This document shows, piece after piece, positions 34,278 through 42,803 of a DNA stretch of 64,000 nt. How positions within the stretch are numbered: the stretch's first letter is position 1; the number at the start of each line of letters is the position of its first letter. A program made the translations under genes and the position numbers. The stretch lies in assembly GCF_002102175.1 (NCBI RefSeq), contig NZ_LQOX01000129.1, positions 124,001 to 188,000 of the forward strand. The letters run 5' to 3'. The notes beneath the pieces are model-generated. The model saw nothing but the letters and a program-made list of their open reading frames with translations, was not told the origin of the DNA and made no database searches. The DNA is from Mycobacterium gastri. Its GTDB lineage: Bacteria; Actinomycetota; Actinomycetes; Mycobacteriales; Mycobacteriaceae.

Positions 34278-34766
34278 TGCTGCAAGCAATGAGCGGATGG
34301 CGTCGGGGATCGGGACGGGTTTGCGACTGGTCCGGTCGACGTAGACGTGTACCCAGTGCCCCAGCGCGGTGATCGGCTGCGGCCGGTCGCTGTCGGTTTG
34401 CTGGCCGGCTTTGAACACGCCGAGCCGGTAGGTGACGCTGCTTCGGCCCAGGCGGGTGACCGCCAGGCCCACCACCAGCTGTTCCGGGAAATGCAGTTCG
34501 GAGAAGTAACGACAGCCCGACTCGGCGACGATGCCCAGCGAAGGCGTGGTGAGCGGGTCGAGGTTGGTACCCGTGTTGATCCAGGCGTTGATCGCGGTGT
34601 CGAAGAGTTGGTAATAGACGGCGTTGTTGAGGTGACCGAACATGTCGTTGTCGGCCCAGCGGGTGAGCACCGGCCACAGCACCGGGAAGTCGGCGCTGGT
34701 GAGATTCTGCGGCGCAGGCATTTCGGGCGCCGACGGCACCGACCGGTCCGGCGATATTGAGGCCAT
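34257..34766 (-). CDS. Hotdog-fold acyl-CoA thioesterase (Rv0163-like)
   Basis: A 169-residue 4HBT-type thioesterase. The active-site segment RWADNDMFGHLNNAVYYQLF contains the family's conserved Asp/His/Asn pattern. It hydrolyses acyl-CoA thioesters; chain length cannot be told. The ATG at 34766 (MASISPDRS) was chosen. It lies only 14 bp from the adhE1 start on the opposite strand, so the two share a divergent promoter region. The C-terminus is built on an 11-bp tandem repeat. Confidence 0.88.
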   Translation of the reverse strand: MASISPDRSVPSAPEMPAPQNLTSADFPVLWPVLTRWADNDMFGHLNNAVYYQLFDTAINAWINTGTNLDPLTTPSLGIVAESGCRYFSELHFPEQLVVGLAVTRLGRSSVTYRLGVFKAGQQTDSDRPQPITALGHWVHVYVDRTSRKPVPIPDAIRSLLAAACVRLA

Positions 34767-34780
34767 GGTTGTATTCCAAC

Positions 34781-35911
34781 ATGTTTCGCATCCGCGGAGC
34801 GGTGCTCGAGCGGATCGGGTCGCCTCGCCCGTACGTCGAGTCACGGCCGATCAGCGTGGCCGACCTCGATCTGGAAGCGCCCGGCAGCGACGAGGTGCTG
34901 GTCCGCGTCGAGGCCGCCGGCGTATGCCACTCCGATCTGTCGGTGGTCAACGGCAACCGGGTGCGGCCGGTGCCGATGTTGCTCGGCCATGAGGCCGCGG
35001 GAATCGTCGAGCAGGTCGGTGACCGGGTTGACGACCGGGTTGACGACCGGGTTGACGAGGTAGCCGTCGGCCAGCGAGTCGTGCTGGTGTTCCTACCGCG
35101 GTGCGAACACTGTCCGGCATGCGCGACCGAGGGCATGACACCGTGCCAGCCGGCCGGCGCGGCCAACGCGGCCGGAACCTTGCTGGGCGGCGCTATCAGA
35201 CTCAGCCGCGAAGGCCACCCGGTGTACCACCACCTCGGCGTCTCGGGATTTGCCACCCATGCCGTGGTCAACCGGGCCAGTGCCATCGCGGTACCCGACG
35301 ACGTGCCGGCGCAGGTGGCGGCCCTGCTCGGATGCGCGGTGCTGACCGGCGGCGGCGCCGTACTCAACGTCGGTAACCCGCGACCGGGACAGTCGGTCGC
35401 CGTCGTCGGACTCGGGGGTGTCGGGATGGCGGCGGCGCTCACCGCACTGACCTATCCCGACGTCCGTGTCATCGGTGTCGATCAGATACCTGAAAAGCTT
35501 TCTGCTGCAACCAAACTCGGCGTTCATGATACCTATACCCCGCAGCGGGCCACGGATGCCGGGGTGAAAGCGGACGTGGTCGTCGAGGCTGTCGGTCACC
35601 CTGACGCGCTGCAGACCGCGATCGCACTGACCGCCCCGGGCGGCTGTACCGTCACCGTCGGGCTGCCGCCCCCGGACGCGCGGATCAGCATCTCGCCGTT
35701 GGGTTTTGTCGCCGAGGGCCGCTCGCTGATCGGCAGTTACCTCGGTTCGGCGGTCCCGCGGCGCGACATTCCCCGGTTCGTGTCACTGTGGCGGTCCGGC
35801 CGGCTGCCGGTGGAATCGCTGGTGTCGTCGACGATCCGGTTGGACGACATCAACGCGGCGATGGATCATCTGGCCGACGGCGTGGCGATCCGCCAGCTCA
35901 TCACGTTCTGA
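34781..35911 (+). CDS. adhE1: Zinc-type alcohol dehydrogenase AdhE1
   Basis: A 376-residue medium-chain alcohol dehydrogenase. The catalytic zinc ligands Cys49 and His70 are present, with Glu71. The structural zinc site is C-x2-C-x2-C-x7-C at 108, 111, 114 and 122. The NAD(P) fold carries GLGGVGMA. It oxidises alcohols to aldehydes or the reverse, with nicotinamide cofactor. The ATG at 34781 starts the conserved MFRIRGAVLE. A TTG at 34757 would overlap the divergent gene. Residues 81-92 are an in-frame triplicated DRVD unit absent from ordinary family members. Confidence 0.93.
   Translation: MFRIRGAVLERIGSPRPYVESRPISVADLDLEAPGSDEVLVRVEAAGVCHSDLSVVNGNRVRPVPMLLGHEAAGIVEQVGDRVDDRVDDRVDEVAVGQRVVLVFLPRCEHCPACATEGMTPCQPAGAANAAGTLLGGAIRLSREGHPVYHHLGVSGFATHAVVNRASAIAVPDDVPAQVAALLGCAVLTGGGAVLNVGNPRPGQSVAVVGLGGVGMAAALTALTYPDVRVIGVDQIPEKLSAATKLGVHDTYTPQRATDAGVKADVVVEAVGHPDALQTAIALTAPGGCTVTVGLPPPDARISISPLGFVAEGRSLIGSYLGSAVPRRDIPRFVSLWRSGRLPVESLVSSTIRLDDINAAMDHLADGVAIRQLITF
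35021..35056. repeat. Three perfect tandem copies of a 12-bp unit
   Basis: GACCGGGTTGAC is repeated three times without mismatch inside adhE1, encoding DRVD three times between the catalytic and structural zinc regions. Confidence 0.92.
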
Positions 35912-35932
35912 CTCTGCGGGCTCACGCCGGCA

Positions 35933-36481
35933 CTAGCCCCACCACTGCGTGTCGCTGAGCAGTGTCTCGACCGGCTCGACTGAGCCGTAGGGGATTCCGG
36001 CCGCTTTCAGCGCCTGACGCTTGAAGGCCCGGGCGGTCAAGCTGAGCACATGCCGCACCGGGCTGATCGCGCGATTGAGCCCCCAAGGCCACTTGTCGCC
36101 CCACAGTGCCACCTCACCCGACCGGTACTCGAGCGCCTCGAGCACCCGATCGCGAACGCGATCGTCTGCCGCTAACGCCCCGGCGCTGACGGCCAGGCTC
36201 TGGCCCCATGGGCGCGACTCGGTCAATCCGGTCTCCAGGTCCGCGGCCCGGGCCCCGAGGATCTGCAACGGCCGGGTGCCGCCGCCCCCTGGCAGCAGCA
36301 CCGTCACCTCCCAACCGGCCGTCACCCGGTCGTACAACCAGCCCCCGGCGGCGTGCACCACGTCGACGGTGCTGGTGGCGACCACCTCGAGCCGATAACG
36401 CAGACACTCCGTGTCGGTCCGCGGCCCTCGGGTCGCAGCTGTTGCCAGGTAATCGCTGATGCCGTAAGCGGGAGTGATCAT
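35933..36481 (-). CDS. Hypothetical 182-residue protein
   Basis: The function is not recognised. The protein begins MITPAYGISDYLATA and is soluble, with no signal peptide, membrane span or cysteine cluster. It has a glycine loop LLPGGGGTRPLQILG and a Trp-rich segment GDKWPWGLNRA near residue 125. AAGGA precedes the ATG at 36481 at eight bases. It converges on adhE1. Its leader is about 135 bp long and contains a 27-bp element also present twice at the tetR/thioesterase promoter 4 kb away, so it probably belongs to that regulon. Confidence 0.7.
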   Translation of the reverse strand: MITPAYGISDYLATAATRGPRTDTECLRYRLEVVATSTVDVVHAAGGWLYDRVTAGWEVTVLLPGGGGTRPLQILGARAADLETGLTESRPWGQSLAVSAGALAADDRVRDRVLEALEYRSGEVALWGDKWPWGLNRAISPVRHVLSLTARAFKRQALKAAGIPYGSVEPVETLLSDTQWWG

Positions 36482-36616
36482 CGGTTCATTCCTTGTGCGT
36501 GGGCCCACCTGCGGACCGGTGGCTTGCCGCTGCTGTCAGGGGTGTCCGCCGCACCGGATGGCCCACCGGGACCGGCCGGGTTTCGGCGAATCGGGTGACA
36601 CGGCCCACTCGACAGC

Positions 36617-36643
36617 GTGACACTTTCGCGCAAATTTGTAAAG
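36617..36643. promoter_or_regulatory. 27-bp element, copy 1 (candidate TetR operator)
   Basis: GTGACACTT-N9-TTTGTAAAG. The outer nine bases on each side are identical in all three copies in the window, and the spacer is always nine. It holds an imperfect dyad TGACA...TGTAA. It lies 136 bp upstream of the hypothetical gene at 35933-36481 and 13 bp past the stop of the CoA-transferase gene. Confidence 0.65.
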
Positions 36644-36655
36644 CTTGCGGGGCGG

Positions 36656-37825
36656 TCAGGACCCGCGGCGCGCGGCAAGTTCGGCCAGAACTTCCTCGGT
36701 GTGCTGGCCCAGTGCGGGCGCCGCCCAGCGGGGCTCCCATGGCGTGCCGTGGAAATCCGCCGGCGTGGCCACCATCGGCACGCTCGATTCCCCGTCCGGC
36801 ACCTCGACGATGCCGCCCGCGGCGTGGAACTGCTCGTCGGCGACGACGTCCTCGATCGTGTTGACCGGGGACCAGAAGAAATCCGGTTCGGCGGCGAAGG
36901 CTTCCGCCCATTCGGCAAGCGACTTCGTTGCGAAGATCTCGTCCAGCGCGGCGATCAGCGGCACGGCGTTGGCGGCGCGGGCGCGGGCATCGCCATACCG
37001 CGGATCGGCCAGCCATTCCGGCCGCCCGACAACACGACACAACGCGGGCCAGTGCCGATCCGCCTGCAGCCCGACGATCCAGAACCGCCTCCCGTCGCCG
37101 GCGGTGTAGTTGTTCATGCACGGGTTACCCATCGACTCGCGTTGTCCGACCGCGATCGGCTGGCCGGTGAGCAGATAGGTGTTCAGGTCGAAGCTGACCG
37201 TGTAGGCGCCCTGGCGGTACAGCGAGGTGGTCACCAGTTGACCGGTTCCGGTGCGCTCACGCGCGAGCAGTGCTGCGCAGACGGCGGCCGCCAGGGTCAT
37301 GCCCGCCGAGTGATCACCCATGCCGCCGCGCTGGAACGGCGGGGTGCCGCCCGGCGGGGTGAGCAGATCGGCCACACCGGCGCGCGCCCAGAACGCCGCT
37401 ACGTCGTAAGCGGCGCGGTCGGCGTCTGGCCCGGTTTCGCCGTATCCGGTGATCAGCCCGTAGACCAGACGGGGGTTGTGGCCGGACACCGCCTCGAAGT
37501 CGAGCCCCAGCCGTTGCAACGCGCCGGGGCGCACATTGGTCACGAAAACGTCTGCATCGGTGAGTAATTCGAAGGCAGCGCGGCGATCGGCAGCGGTAGT
37601 GAGGTCCAGCACGACGCTGCGCTTGGAACGGTTGTCCATTTCGAAAGGCGGGTTGACCCCCAGATCGCATCCCAGCATCCGGCCGAACATCCGGCCCGGA
37701 TCGCCGGTCGGCGGTTCGATCTTGATGACGTCGGCGCCCCAGTCGGCCAGGATCGCGGCCGTGGCCGGCCCAGCGACCCAGACCCCAAGCTCGACGACTG
37801 TGATGCCTGCTACCGGTCCCGCCAT
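36656..37825 (-). CDS. CaiB/BaiF family III CoA-transferase
   Basis: A 389-residue enzyme of the family III CoA-transferases, which move CoA between acyl groups. N-terminal motifs are VVELGVWVAGPATAAILADW and GADVIKIEPPTGDPGR. The middle carries RSVVLDLTTA and ADVFVTNVRPGALQRLGLD, and the C-terminal interlocking domain ends in HTEEVLAELAA. The substrate pair is unknown; relatives act on carnitine, bile acid, aryl or branched acyl-CoA. It is transcribed leftwards. The adjacent DUF427 gene is divergent. The accessory position beside thioesterase and LLM genes suggests acyl-CoA breakdown. Confidence 0.9.
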   Translation of the reverse strand: MAGPVAGITVVELGVWVAGPATAAILADWGADVIKIEPPTGDPGRMFGRMLGCDLGVNPPFEMDNRSKRSVVLDLTTAADRRAAFELLTDADVFVTNVRPGALQRLGLDFEAVSGHNPRLVYGLITGYGETGPDADRAAYDVAAFWARAGVADLLTPPGGTPPFQRGGMGDHSAGMTLAAAVCAALLARERTGTGQLVTTSLYRQGAYTVSFDLNTYLLTGQPIAVGQRESMGNPCMNNYTAGDGRRFWIVGLQADRHWPALCRVVGRPEWLADPRYGDARARAANAVPLIAALDEIFATKSLAEWAEAFAAEPDFFWSPVNTIEDVVADEQFHAAGGIVEVPDGESSVPMVATPADFHGTPWEPRWAAPALGQHTEEVLAELAARRGS

Positions 37826-38055
37826 GGCTCATTCCTACCGTGGCTCGTCCGCCGGAGTTTCTCCGGGACCGAAGCAGTAACGGCAATCCGCGGGGGATAC
37901 CGGCGGGCCACCGCTTACGCTTACCTGACAGCATGACGTCGCCGGGGTTCGCGGTCCGCCAGCAGTGCGTTCGCAACCCCGCACTTGGCAGACGCGGCTC
38001 GCGGCGACGCGGTCACCATGGCCGCGGTGCGGGTGCCCACGTTGGGAGGAGCCTC

Positions 38056-38757
38056 ATGAGTCTGGTGGCCGGACATGGTCCCCTCAGCCGGAACCCGGCC
38101 GGACACTTCTGTCCGCCGATACCTACCAACGTCGTCTACATCGAACCGCATCTGCGCCGGATCCAGGCATTCCGCAATGGGCGGCTGGTCATCGACACCG
38201 AGCGGGCGCTGCTGGTACATCGGCGCGATCACCCGCTCAGCTACGCTTTCCCGTCCGACGAGGTAGGCGACCTACCGACCGAACCCGAATCCGAAGCCCC
38301 CGGCTACGTTCGCGTGCCGTGGGATGCCGTCGACACCTGGGTGGAAGAGGGCCGCAAACTCGTCCACTATCCGCCTAATCCGTACCACCGGGTCGACTGC
38401 CGCCCAACCACGCGTCACCTCAACGTCTCTCTTGCCGGGACTGCGCTGGTGGACACCCACGACACGGTGATCGTTTTCGAGACGTCGCTGGAACCGCGGC
38501 TGTACGTGGAACCTTCGCAGGTGCGCACCGATCTACTGCGGAAGTCGGACACGTCGGGCTACTGCAACTACAAGGGCGTCGCGACATACTGGTCCGCCGT
38601 CCTGGACGACGTCTTCGTCGAAGACGCCGCGTGGAGTTATCCGGATCCGTTTCCGGAAAGCTTGCCCATCAAGGGATTGCTCAGCTTCGACGACACCCGC
38701 ATCGATGTCATCGCGGAGCTGCCGGGCCATGTTCTCGGGGCGACAAGGGTGCTGTGA
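38056..38757 (+). CDS. DUF427 domain protein
   Basis: A 233-residue protein with two related beta-rich domains of the DUF427 (PF04248) family. The telling segments are CNYKGVATYWSAVLDD near residue 175 and the earlier DTHDTVIVFETSLEPRLYVE. The single-domain members have been solved but have no proven activity. The ATG at 38056 has a strong GGGAGGA ribosome site; an upstream extension would be arginine-rich and unlike the family. It converges on the LLM gene with 14 bp between them. Confidence 0.87.
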   Translation: MSLVAGHGPLSRNPAGHFCPPIPTNVVYIEPHLRRIQAFRNGRLVIDTERALLVHRRDHPLSYAFPSDEVGDLPTEPESEAPGYVRVPWDAVDTWVEEGRKLVHYPPNPYHRVDCRPTTRHLNVSLAGTALVDTHDTVIVFETSLEPRLYVEPSQVRTDLLRKSDTSGYCNYKGVATYWSAVLDDVFVEDAAWSYPDPFPESLPIKGLLSFDDTRIDVIAELPGHVLGATRVL

Positions 38758-38771
38758 TCGGCGATAAGGGG

Positions 38772-39686
38772 TTAGGCGGCATCGATCACCACAGTCCGGA
38801 ACCGCTCGATGCTGTCCAGCACATGACCGAGGCTGTCGCCGGGCAGCCCTACGTGCACCCAGGTAACACCAAGGGCTGCAAGCTTTTCCAACCCGGACAG
38901 GTAAGCATCGGCGTTGAAGTCGTCACTCGCCGGGCTGCCCCCGTCGGCGTTGGTGAAAGTGATGTCGATTGCCGACCAATCCCGGCCGGCCGCGTCGCAG
39001 TCGCGCCGTAAGTCCTCGATACCGTCGGCAAGCCGGTCCACCGAGTCGATGGCCGCGGTACCCGCGGTCTGGGCCAGCCGCGCGGGCGCGGGGAACGGGC
39101 ACCAGCCGTCACCGTAGCGGGCGACGCGACGGCGGGCCGCCTTTGTGTTGCCGCCGATCCAGATCGGCGGCGGGCTGAGCGGTCTGGGATGCGCGGTGAT
39201 GCCGCGCGCGGTGAAATGCCTTCCCGCAAAAGATATGTCATCGCTGGTCCACACCGCGCGGATGACCTGCAGCGCCTCCTCGAACAGCTCGGCACGCTCG
39301 TCGTAGTCGACACCCAGTGCCGCGAATTCCCGTTTCAGATATCCCACGCCGACCGCCAGCGTGAACCGGCCGCCGGACAGCAGGTCCAGCGTTGCGCCGG
39401 ACTTGGCCACCAGGAACGGGTTTCGGTACGGCAGCACCACGATGTTGGGAATCAGCCGCAGCGTCGTGGTCCGTGCGGCGGCAAAACCCAGGGCGACAAA
39501 CGGATCCAACGCGTCATGGCCGCCCGCTTGAAGCCAGCGCTGTGACGGGGCCGGGTGGTCGGTGAAGCCGAACCCGTGAAAGCCGGCGTCTTCGGCCGCC
39601 GCGGCTATCGCCGCGATACTGGCCCCGGACAACAGCTCCGGGTTGTAGGGATGACTGTGCATCGGGTGGGTGACGGCGAAGCGCAT
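38772..39686 (-). CDS. LLM-class F420-dependent oxidoreductase
   Basis: A 304-residue luciferase-like TIM barrel of the TIGR03619-type F420 family. It opens MRFAVTHPMHSHPYNPELLS and has GFTDHPAPS, SGGRFTLAVGVGYLKREFAA, and the PPIWIGGNTKAARRRVARYG motif near residue 180. It transfers hydride with coenzyme F420, often on xenobiotic, sterol or polyketide-like substrates. It lies four bases after the thioesterase stop, so the two form an operon under the tetR-side operators. Confidence 0.92.
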   Translation of the reverse strand: MRFAVTHPMHSHPYNPELLSGASIAAIAAAAEDAGFHGFGFTDHPAPSQRWLQAGGHDALDPFVALGFAAARTTTLRLIPNIVVLPYRNPFLVAKSGATLDLLSGGRFTLAVGVGYLKREFAALGVDYDERAELFEEALQVIRAVWTSDDISFAGRHFTARGITAHPRPLSPPPIWIGGNTKAARRRVARYGDGWCPFPAPARLAQTAGTAAIDSVDRLADGIEDLRRDCDAAGRDWSAIDITFTNADGGSPASDDFNADAYLSGLEKLAALGVTWVHVGLPGDSLGHVLDSIERFRTVVIDAA

Positions 39687-39690
39687 ACCG

Positions 39691-40572
39691 CTAGAACCGG
39701 GACCGGGCGTCGATCGCCGTGTCGGTGGTGCGCAGCGGCCGGATCATCGCCTCCTGGGCAAAGGAGGCGATGAGTCCGCCCTCCTCGGTGTGCACGGTGC
39801 CGCGGACGTACGACATCCCGGCGCCGACCTGCGTGCTCTCGTGGGTGTAGAGCAACCAGCCGTCCCAGCGCACCGGTTCGTGAAAAGCCACCGAGATCGT
39901 CATCGGCGCGGTGGACACGGTCAGATGCGCCTGGCTGGTACCGATGCCCCGGTGCGCCCGCATGGTGGTCGAAATGCCCAGGTGGCCAGTGAAGTACCCA
40001 ACCAGCGCCTTGGCCAGGTCGTCACGGGCCGGGATAGGGTCGTAGCGCAACCACGCGTACAACTCGGGCGGTCCCACCTCGTCCGGACTGTTGACGTCCA
40101 CCACGTCGACCAGTCGCAGCACGCGTCCGATCATAGGCATCTGCGAGACGTTGGCGTCCGCGGGCGCCCCGACGCCGGGCCGCGGCAGGTGATGGCGGAT
40201 CACGTCGCCGGTGGGGACGTCGGCCAGGACCGTCATGGTGATGCAGCGCCGGCCGTCCTGCTGCGCCGAGACGACGGCGGTGGCGGTGGACCGGCCCTCG
40301 TGCACGACGTCGAGGAGCAGCTCGACCGGCGGACCGACCGCGACGGCGCGGGAAAACACCGCGTGCGCCGAACGCACCGACTTGCCGTGGAATCGCTTGG
40401 CCACGGCGACGATTGCCTGTGCGAGCACCTGGGTGCCCTCCACCACCCGTCGGTCGTCCTGCCCGGCGATGCCGGTGTCGGCGCTGAACCGATCGGCGCC
40501 CTGGGCCCGTACCTCGAAGAGCTCGAGCAGCCGATCGACCGACCATTGGGCCTGTTCAGAATCTGTCGTCAA
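39691..40572 (-). CDS. TesB-like acyl-CoA thioesterase (double hotdog)
   Basis: A 293-residue protein with two hotdog domains as in the acyl-CoA thioesterase II family. The N-terminal part contains KRFHGKSVRSAHAVFSRAVA and an HEGRSTATAVVSAQQ segment. The C-terminal part ends with the QEAMIRPL strand typical of the fold. It hydrolyses acyl-CoA. The start is TTG at 40572, with AGAGG upstream. The promoter region shared with tetR carries two 27-bp elements, the nearer 42 bp upstream. Confidence 0.88.
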   Translation of the reverse strand: MTTDSEQAQWSVDRLLELFEVRAQGADRFSADTGIAGQDDRRVVEGTQVLAQAIVAVAKRFHGKSVRSAHAVFSRAVAVGPPVELLLDVVHEGRSTATAVVSAQQDGRRCITMTVLADVPTGDVIRHHLPRPGVGAPADANVSQMPMIGRVLRLVDVVDVNSPDEVGPPELYAWLRYDPIPARDDLAKALVGYFTGHLGISTTMRAHRGIGTSQAHLTVSTAPMTISVAFHEPVRWDGWLLYTHESTQVGAGMSYVRGTVHTEEGGLIASFAQEAMIRPLRTTDTAIDARSRF

Positions 40573-40614
40573 CTGCGTTCACCTCTTGCTCGCGACGCCA
40601 ACCCACGGCTCAGC

Positions 40615-40641
40615 GTGACACTTTGCGCCTATTTTGTAAAG
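40615..40641. promoter_or_regulatory. 27-bp element, copy 2
   Basis: GTGACACTT-N9-TTTGTAAAG, identical in both nine-base ends to copies 1 and 3. It lies 42 bp upstream of the thioesterase start. Confidence 0.7.
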
Positions 40642-40685
40642 CTTCTCAGGTGGCCCCGCGTCCGCGGGCCACCGGTCGAAACCAC

Positions 40686-40712
40686 GTGACACTTGGCCGA
40701 TGTTTTGTAAAG
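40686..40712. promoter_or_regulatory. 27-bp element, copy 3
   Basis: GTGACACTT-N9-TTTGTAAAG, ending eight bases before the tetR ATG and running into its ribosome site (GAGG). This placement would block transcription or initiation of tetR itself. Its centre is 71 bp from the centre of copy 2. Confidence 0.72.
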
Positions 40713-40720
40713 TTTGAGGC

Positions 40721-41269
40721 ATGAGCCAGGCGTTTGGGACAACAGCTGCCACCGACACCGACAGTTTGACCCGTCAGCGGATCCTGGCGGCCACCGCGGA
40801 GGTGCTCGCCCGCAGCGGCAAGACCAAGCTCAGCCTCTCGGAAGTCGCTGCCCAGGCCGGAGTGTCGCGTCCGACCCTCTACCGCTGGTTCGCTTCCAAA
40901 GAGGAGTTGCTCGCCACATTTTCGCGCTACGAGCGCCAGAAGTTCGAAAGCGGACTGGCCGACGCGACGGCCGGGCTCAGGGGCGTCGAAAGGCTGGATG
41001 CCGCATTGCGTTTCATCGTCGACTACCAGTACTCCTACTCGGGGGTGCGGATGGTCGATGTCGAACCGGAGTTGGTCATCGCGCAGATGTCCGGTGTCAT
41101 ACCCGAGATGCGTGCCGGCTTGCAGCGGCTTCTTCCGGGCCCCAATGCCGCGGTGAAGGCGGCGACGGCAATACGAGTCGCGATCTCGCACTACATCGTT
41201 CGAAGCGACGACGCCGACGAGTTCCTGGCTCAGCTGCGCCATGCCGTCGGCATCAAGGGAACCGACTAA
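40721..41269 (+). CDS. TetR-family regulator of the accessory lipid block
   Basis: A 182-residue regulator. The TetR helix-turn-helix lies at residues 16-62 (TRQRILAATAEVLARSG, then LSLSEVAAQAGVSRPTLYRW and FASKEELL). The C-terminal helical domain is of the kind that binds acyl-CoA or another hydrophobic ligand. It is divergent from the thioesterase/LLM operon. Two 27-bp elements sit in the gap, one abutting its own start, so autorepression is likely. The ligand is unknown; an acyl-CoA handled by the neighbouring enzymes is the best guess. Confidence 0.92.
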   Translation: MSQAFGTTAATDTDSLTRQRILAATAEVLARSGKTKLSLSEVAAQAGVSRPTLYRWFASKEELLATFSRYERQKFESGLADATAGLRGVERLDAALRFIVDYQYSYSGVRMVDVEPELVIAQMSGVIPEMRAGLQRLLPGPNAAVKAATAIRVAISHYIVRSDDADEFLAQLRHAVGIKGTD

Positions 41270-41294
41270 AACTAAAGCCCCGCCAACCGAGCCG

Positions 41295-42641
41295 CTACTC
41301 GAACAACACCGCCGCGTTGAGATAGCCGGTCGGGTCCAGCGCCGCCTTGAGGGTTCGCATGACGGCGATATCGGCGGGCTCCCGGGACATCCCCAGGTAC
41401 CGGCGCTTGCGGCTGCCGACGCCGTGCTCCGAGCTGACGTTGCCGCCGCACTCGGCGATCAGTCCCATCAGCTCCGGATACAGCGCAGGTTCGCGGTCCG
41501 GCGGCAACCGCAGCACGTTGAGGTGCAGATTGCCCTCACCGATGTGGCCGAACAGGACCGGCAGTGCGTCGGCAACATGAGCGTGGATCAGACTGACCGC
41601 ATCCCGGGCAAATCTGCCGATCACCGGCAACGGCAGCGAAACGTCGATCTTCATCGGTGGCCCATAGCCGGCCAACACCTCGGGCAGCGCTTCCCGGGTG
41701 CGCCACAATCGTTGCCGCGCAGCGCTATCCACGCCTACGGCCGGTTCGCCACAGCACCGCATCTCGCCGAGCAGCCCGGCGAGCCGATCGGTCTGATCGT
41801 GGTCGGCTGCCAGTTCCACCAACAGCAGCCAGTCGCCCTCGACGGGAGCGGCCAGTCCCAGCTGCTCGCGGGTCAGCGCGACGGCGCGGCCGTCGATCAA
41901 TTCCAGTGCCGCGATTCCGTCCGCGTCGCGCAACACCCGTCCGGCATCGACTAGCACGTCGAGGTCGGCGAACCCACAGACCGCCGTCACCCGATACGAC
42001 GCAGCCGGATGCAGCCGCAGGTCCAGCTCGGTGATGACGCCCAACGTGCCTTCGGCCCCGACGAACAGCGCCGGCAGGTCGTAGCCGGTGTTGTCGCGGC
42101 GCACCCGGCTGTGCCGGTGCAACACCGAACCGTCGGGCAGCGCCACGTCCAGACCCACCACCTGCTCGCTCATGTTGCCGTAGCGCACCGTACGCAGGCC
42201 GCCGGCGTTCGTGGCGGCCATGCCGCCGACGGTCGCGGAATCACGAGCCGACAGGTCGACGCCGAACACCAGGCCCGCCGCCGCCGCGGCGTGTTGCACC
42301 GCCGCCAGCGTGGCCCCGGCGCCCGCCTCGACACGGCGTTCGAGGACGTCGACATCGCCTACCGCACAAAGTCTTTCGGTGGACAGCAGTACGTCGTCGT
42401 GTTGCGGAACGGTGCCGGCCACCAGGGAGGTGCGACCGCCTTGCACGGTGACGTAGGCCCCGGCGTCCCGGCATACCCGCAGCACCTCGGCGACCTGCTC
42501 GGCGCAGCCGGGCCGCACCAGCGCACTGGCCCGGCCCCGATAGCGGCCGGTGTGGTCGACGCTGCGCGCGGCGAGCACGTCGGCATCGGTGGTGACGTGG
42601 CTCGAACCGACGGCGGCGGTCAGGCCGCGCAGCATGCTCAT
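41295..42641 (-). CDS. FAD-linked oxidase (glycolate/D-lactate dehydrogenase type)
   Basis: A 448-residue flavoenzyme of the GlcD/D-2-hydroxyacid dehydrogenase group. The PCMH FAD-binding domain covers about residues 38-215 (VTVQGGRTSLVAGTVP, SARDSATVGGMAATNAGGLR). The C-terminal cap carries FGHIGEGNLHLNV and the closing SSEHGVGSRKRRYL. It should oxidise a 2-hydroxy acid with an undefined electron acceptor. It matches Rv0161 in place and type. It converges on tetR, 25 bp away. Confidence 0.93.
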   Translation of the reverse strand: MSMLRGLTAAVGSSHVTTDADVLAARSVDHTGRYRGRASALVRPGCAEQVAEVLRVCRDAGAYVTVQGGRTSLVAGTVPQHDDVLLSTERLCAVGDVDVLERRVEAGAGATLAAVQHAAAAAGLVFGVDLSARDSATVGGMAATNAGGLRTVRYGNMSEQVVGLDVALPDGSVLHRHSRVRRDNTGYDLPALFVGAEGTLGVITELDLRLHPAASYRVTAVCGFADLDVLVDAGRVLRDADGIAALELIDGRAVALTREQLGLAAPVEGDWLLLVELAADHDQTDRLAGLLGEMRCCGEPAVGVDSAARQRLWRTREALPEVLAGYGPPMKIDVSLPLPVIGRFARDAVSLIHAHVADALPVLFGHIGEGNLHLNVLRLPPDREPALYPELMGLIAECGGNVSSEHGVGSRKRRYLGMSREPADIAVMRTLKAALDPTGYLNAAVLFE

Positions 42642-42803
42642 AACGCGTGCGATGCCTCGTCAAGCGCCAGTCGACGGACGTTTCCGGCGCCGACGCGGAC
42701 GACGCGAATCGCCATGGCTGCCCTCCGTCAAGCTGCGATGCTGTTACCGTTTCCAGACCGTAGTCCATCATCCGGCGGGCTCCGAACATCGCGTGGAGGG
42801 GCT

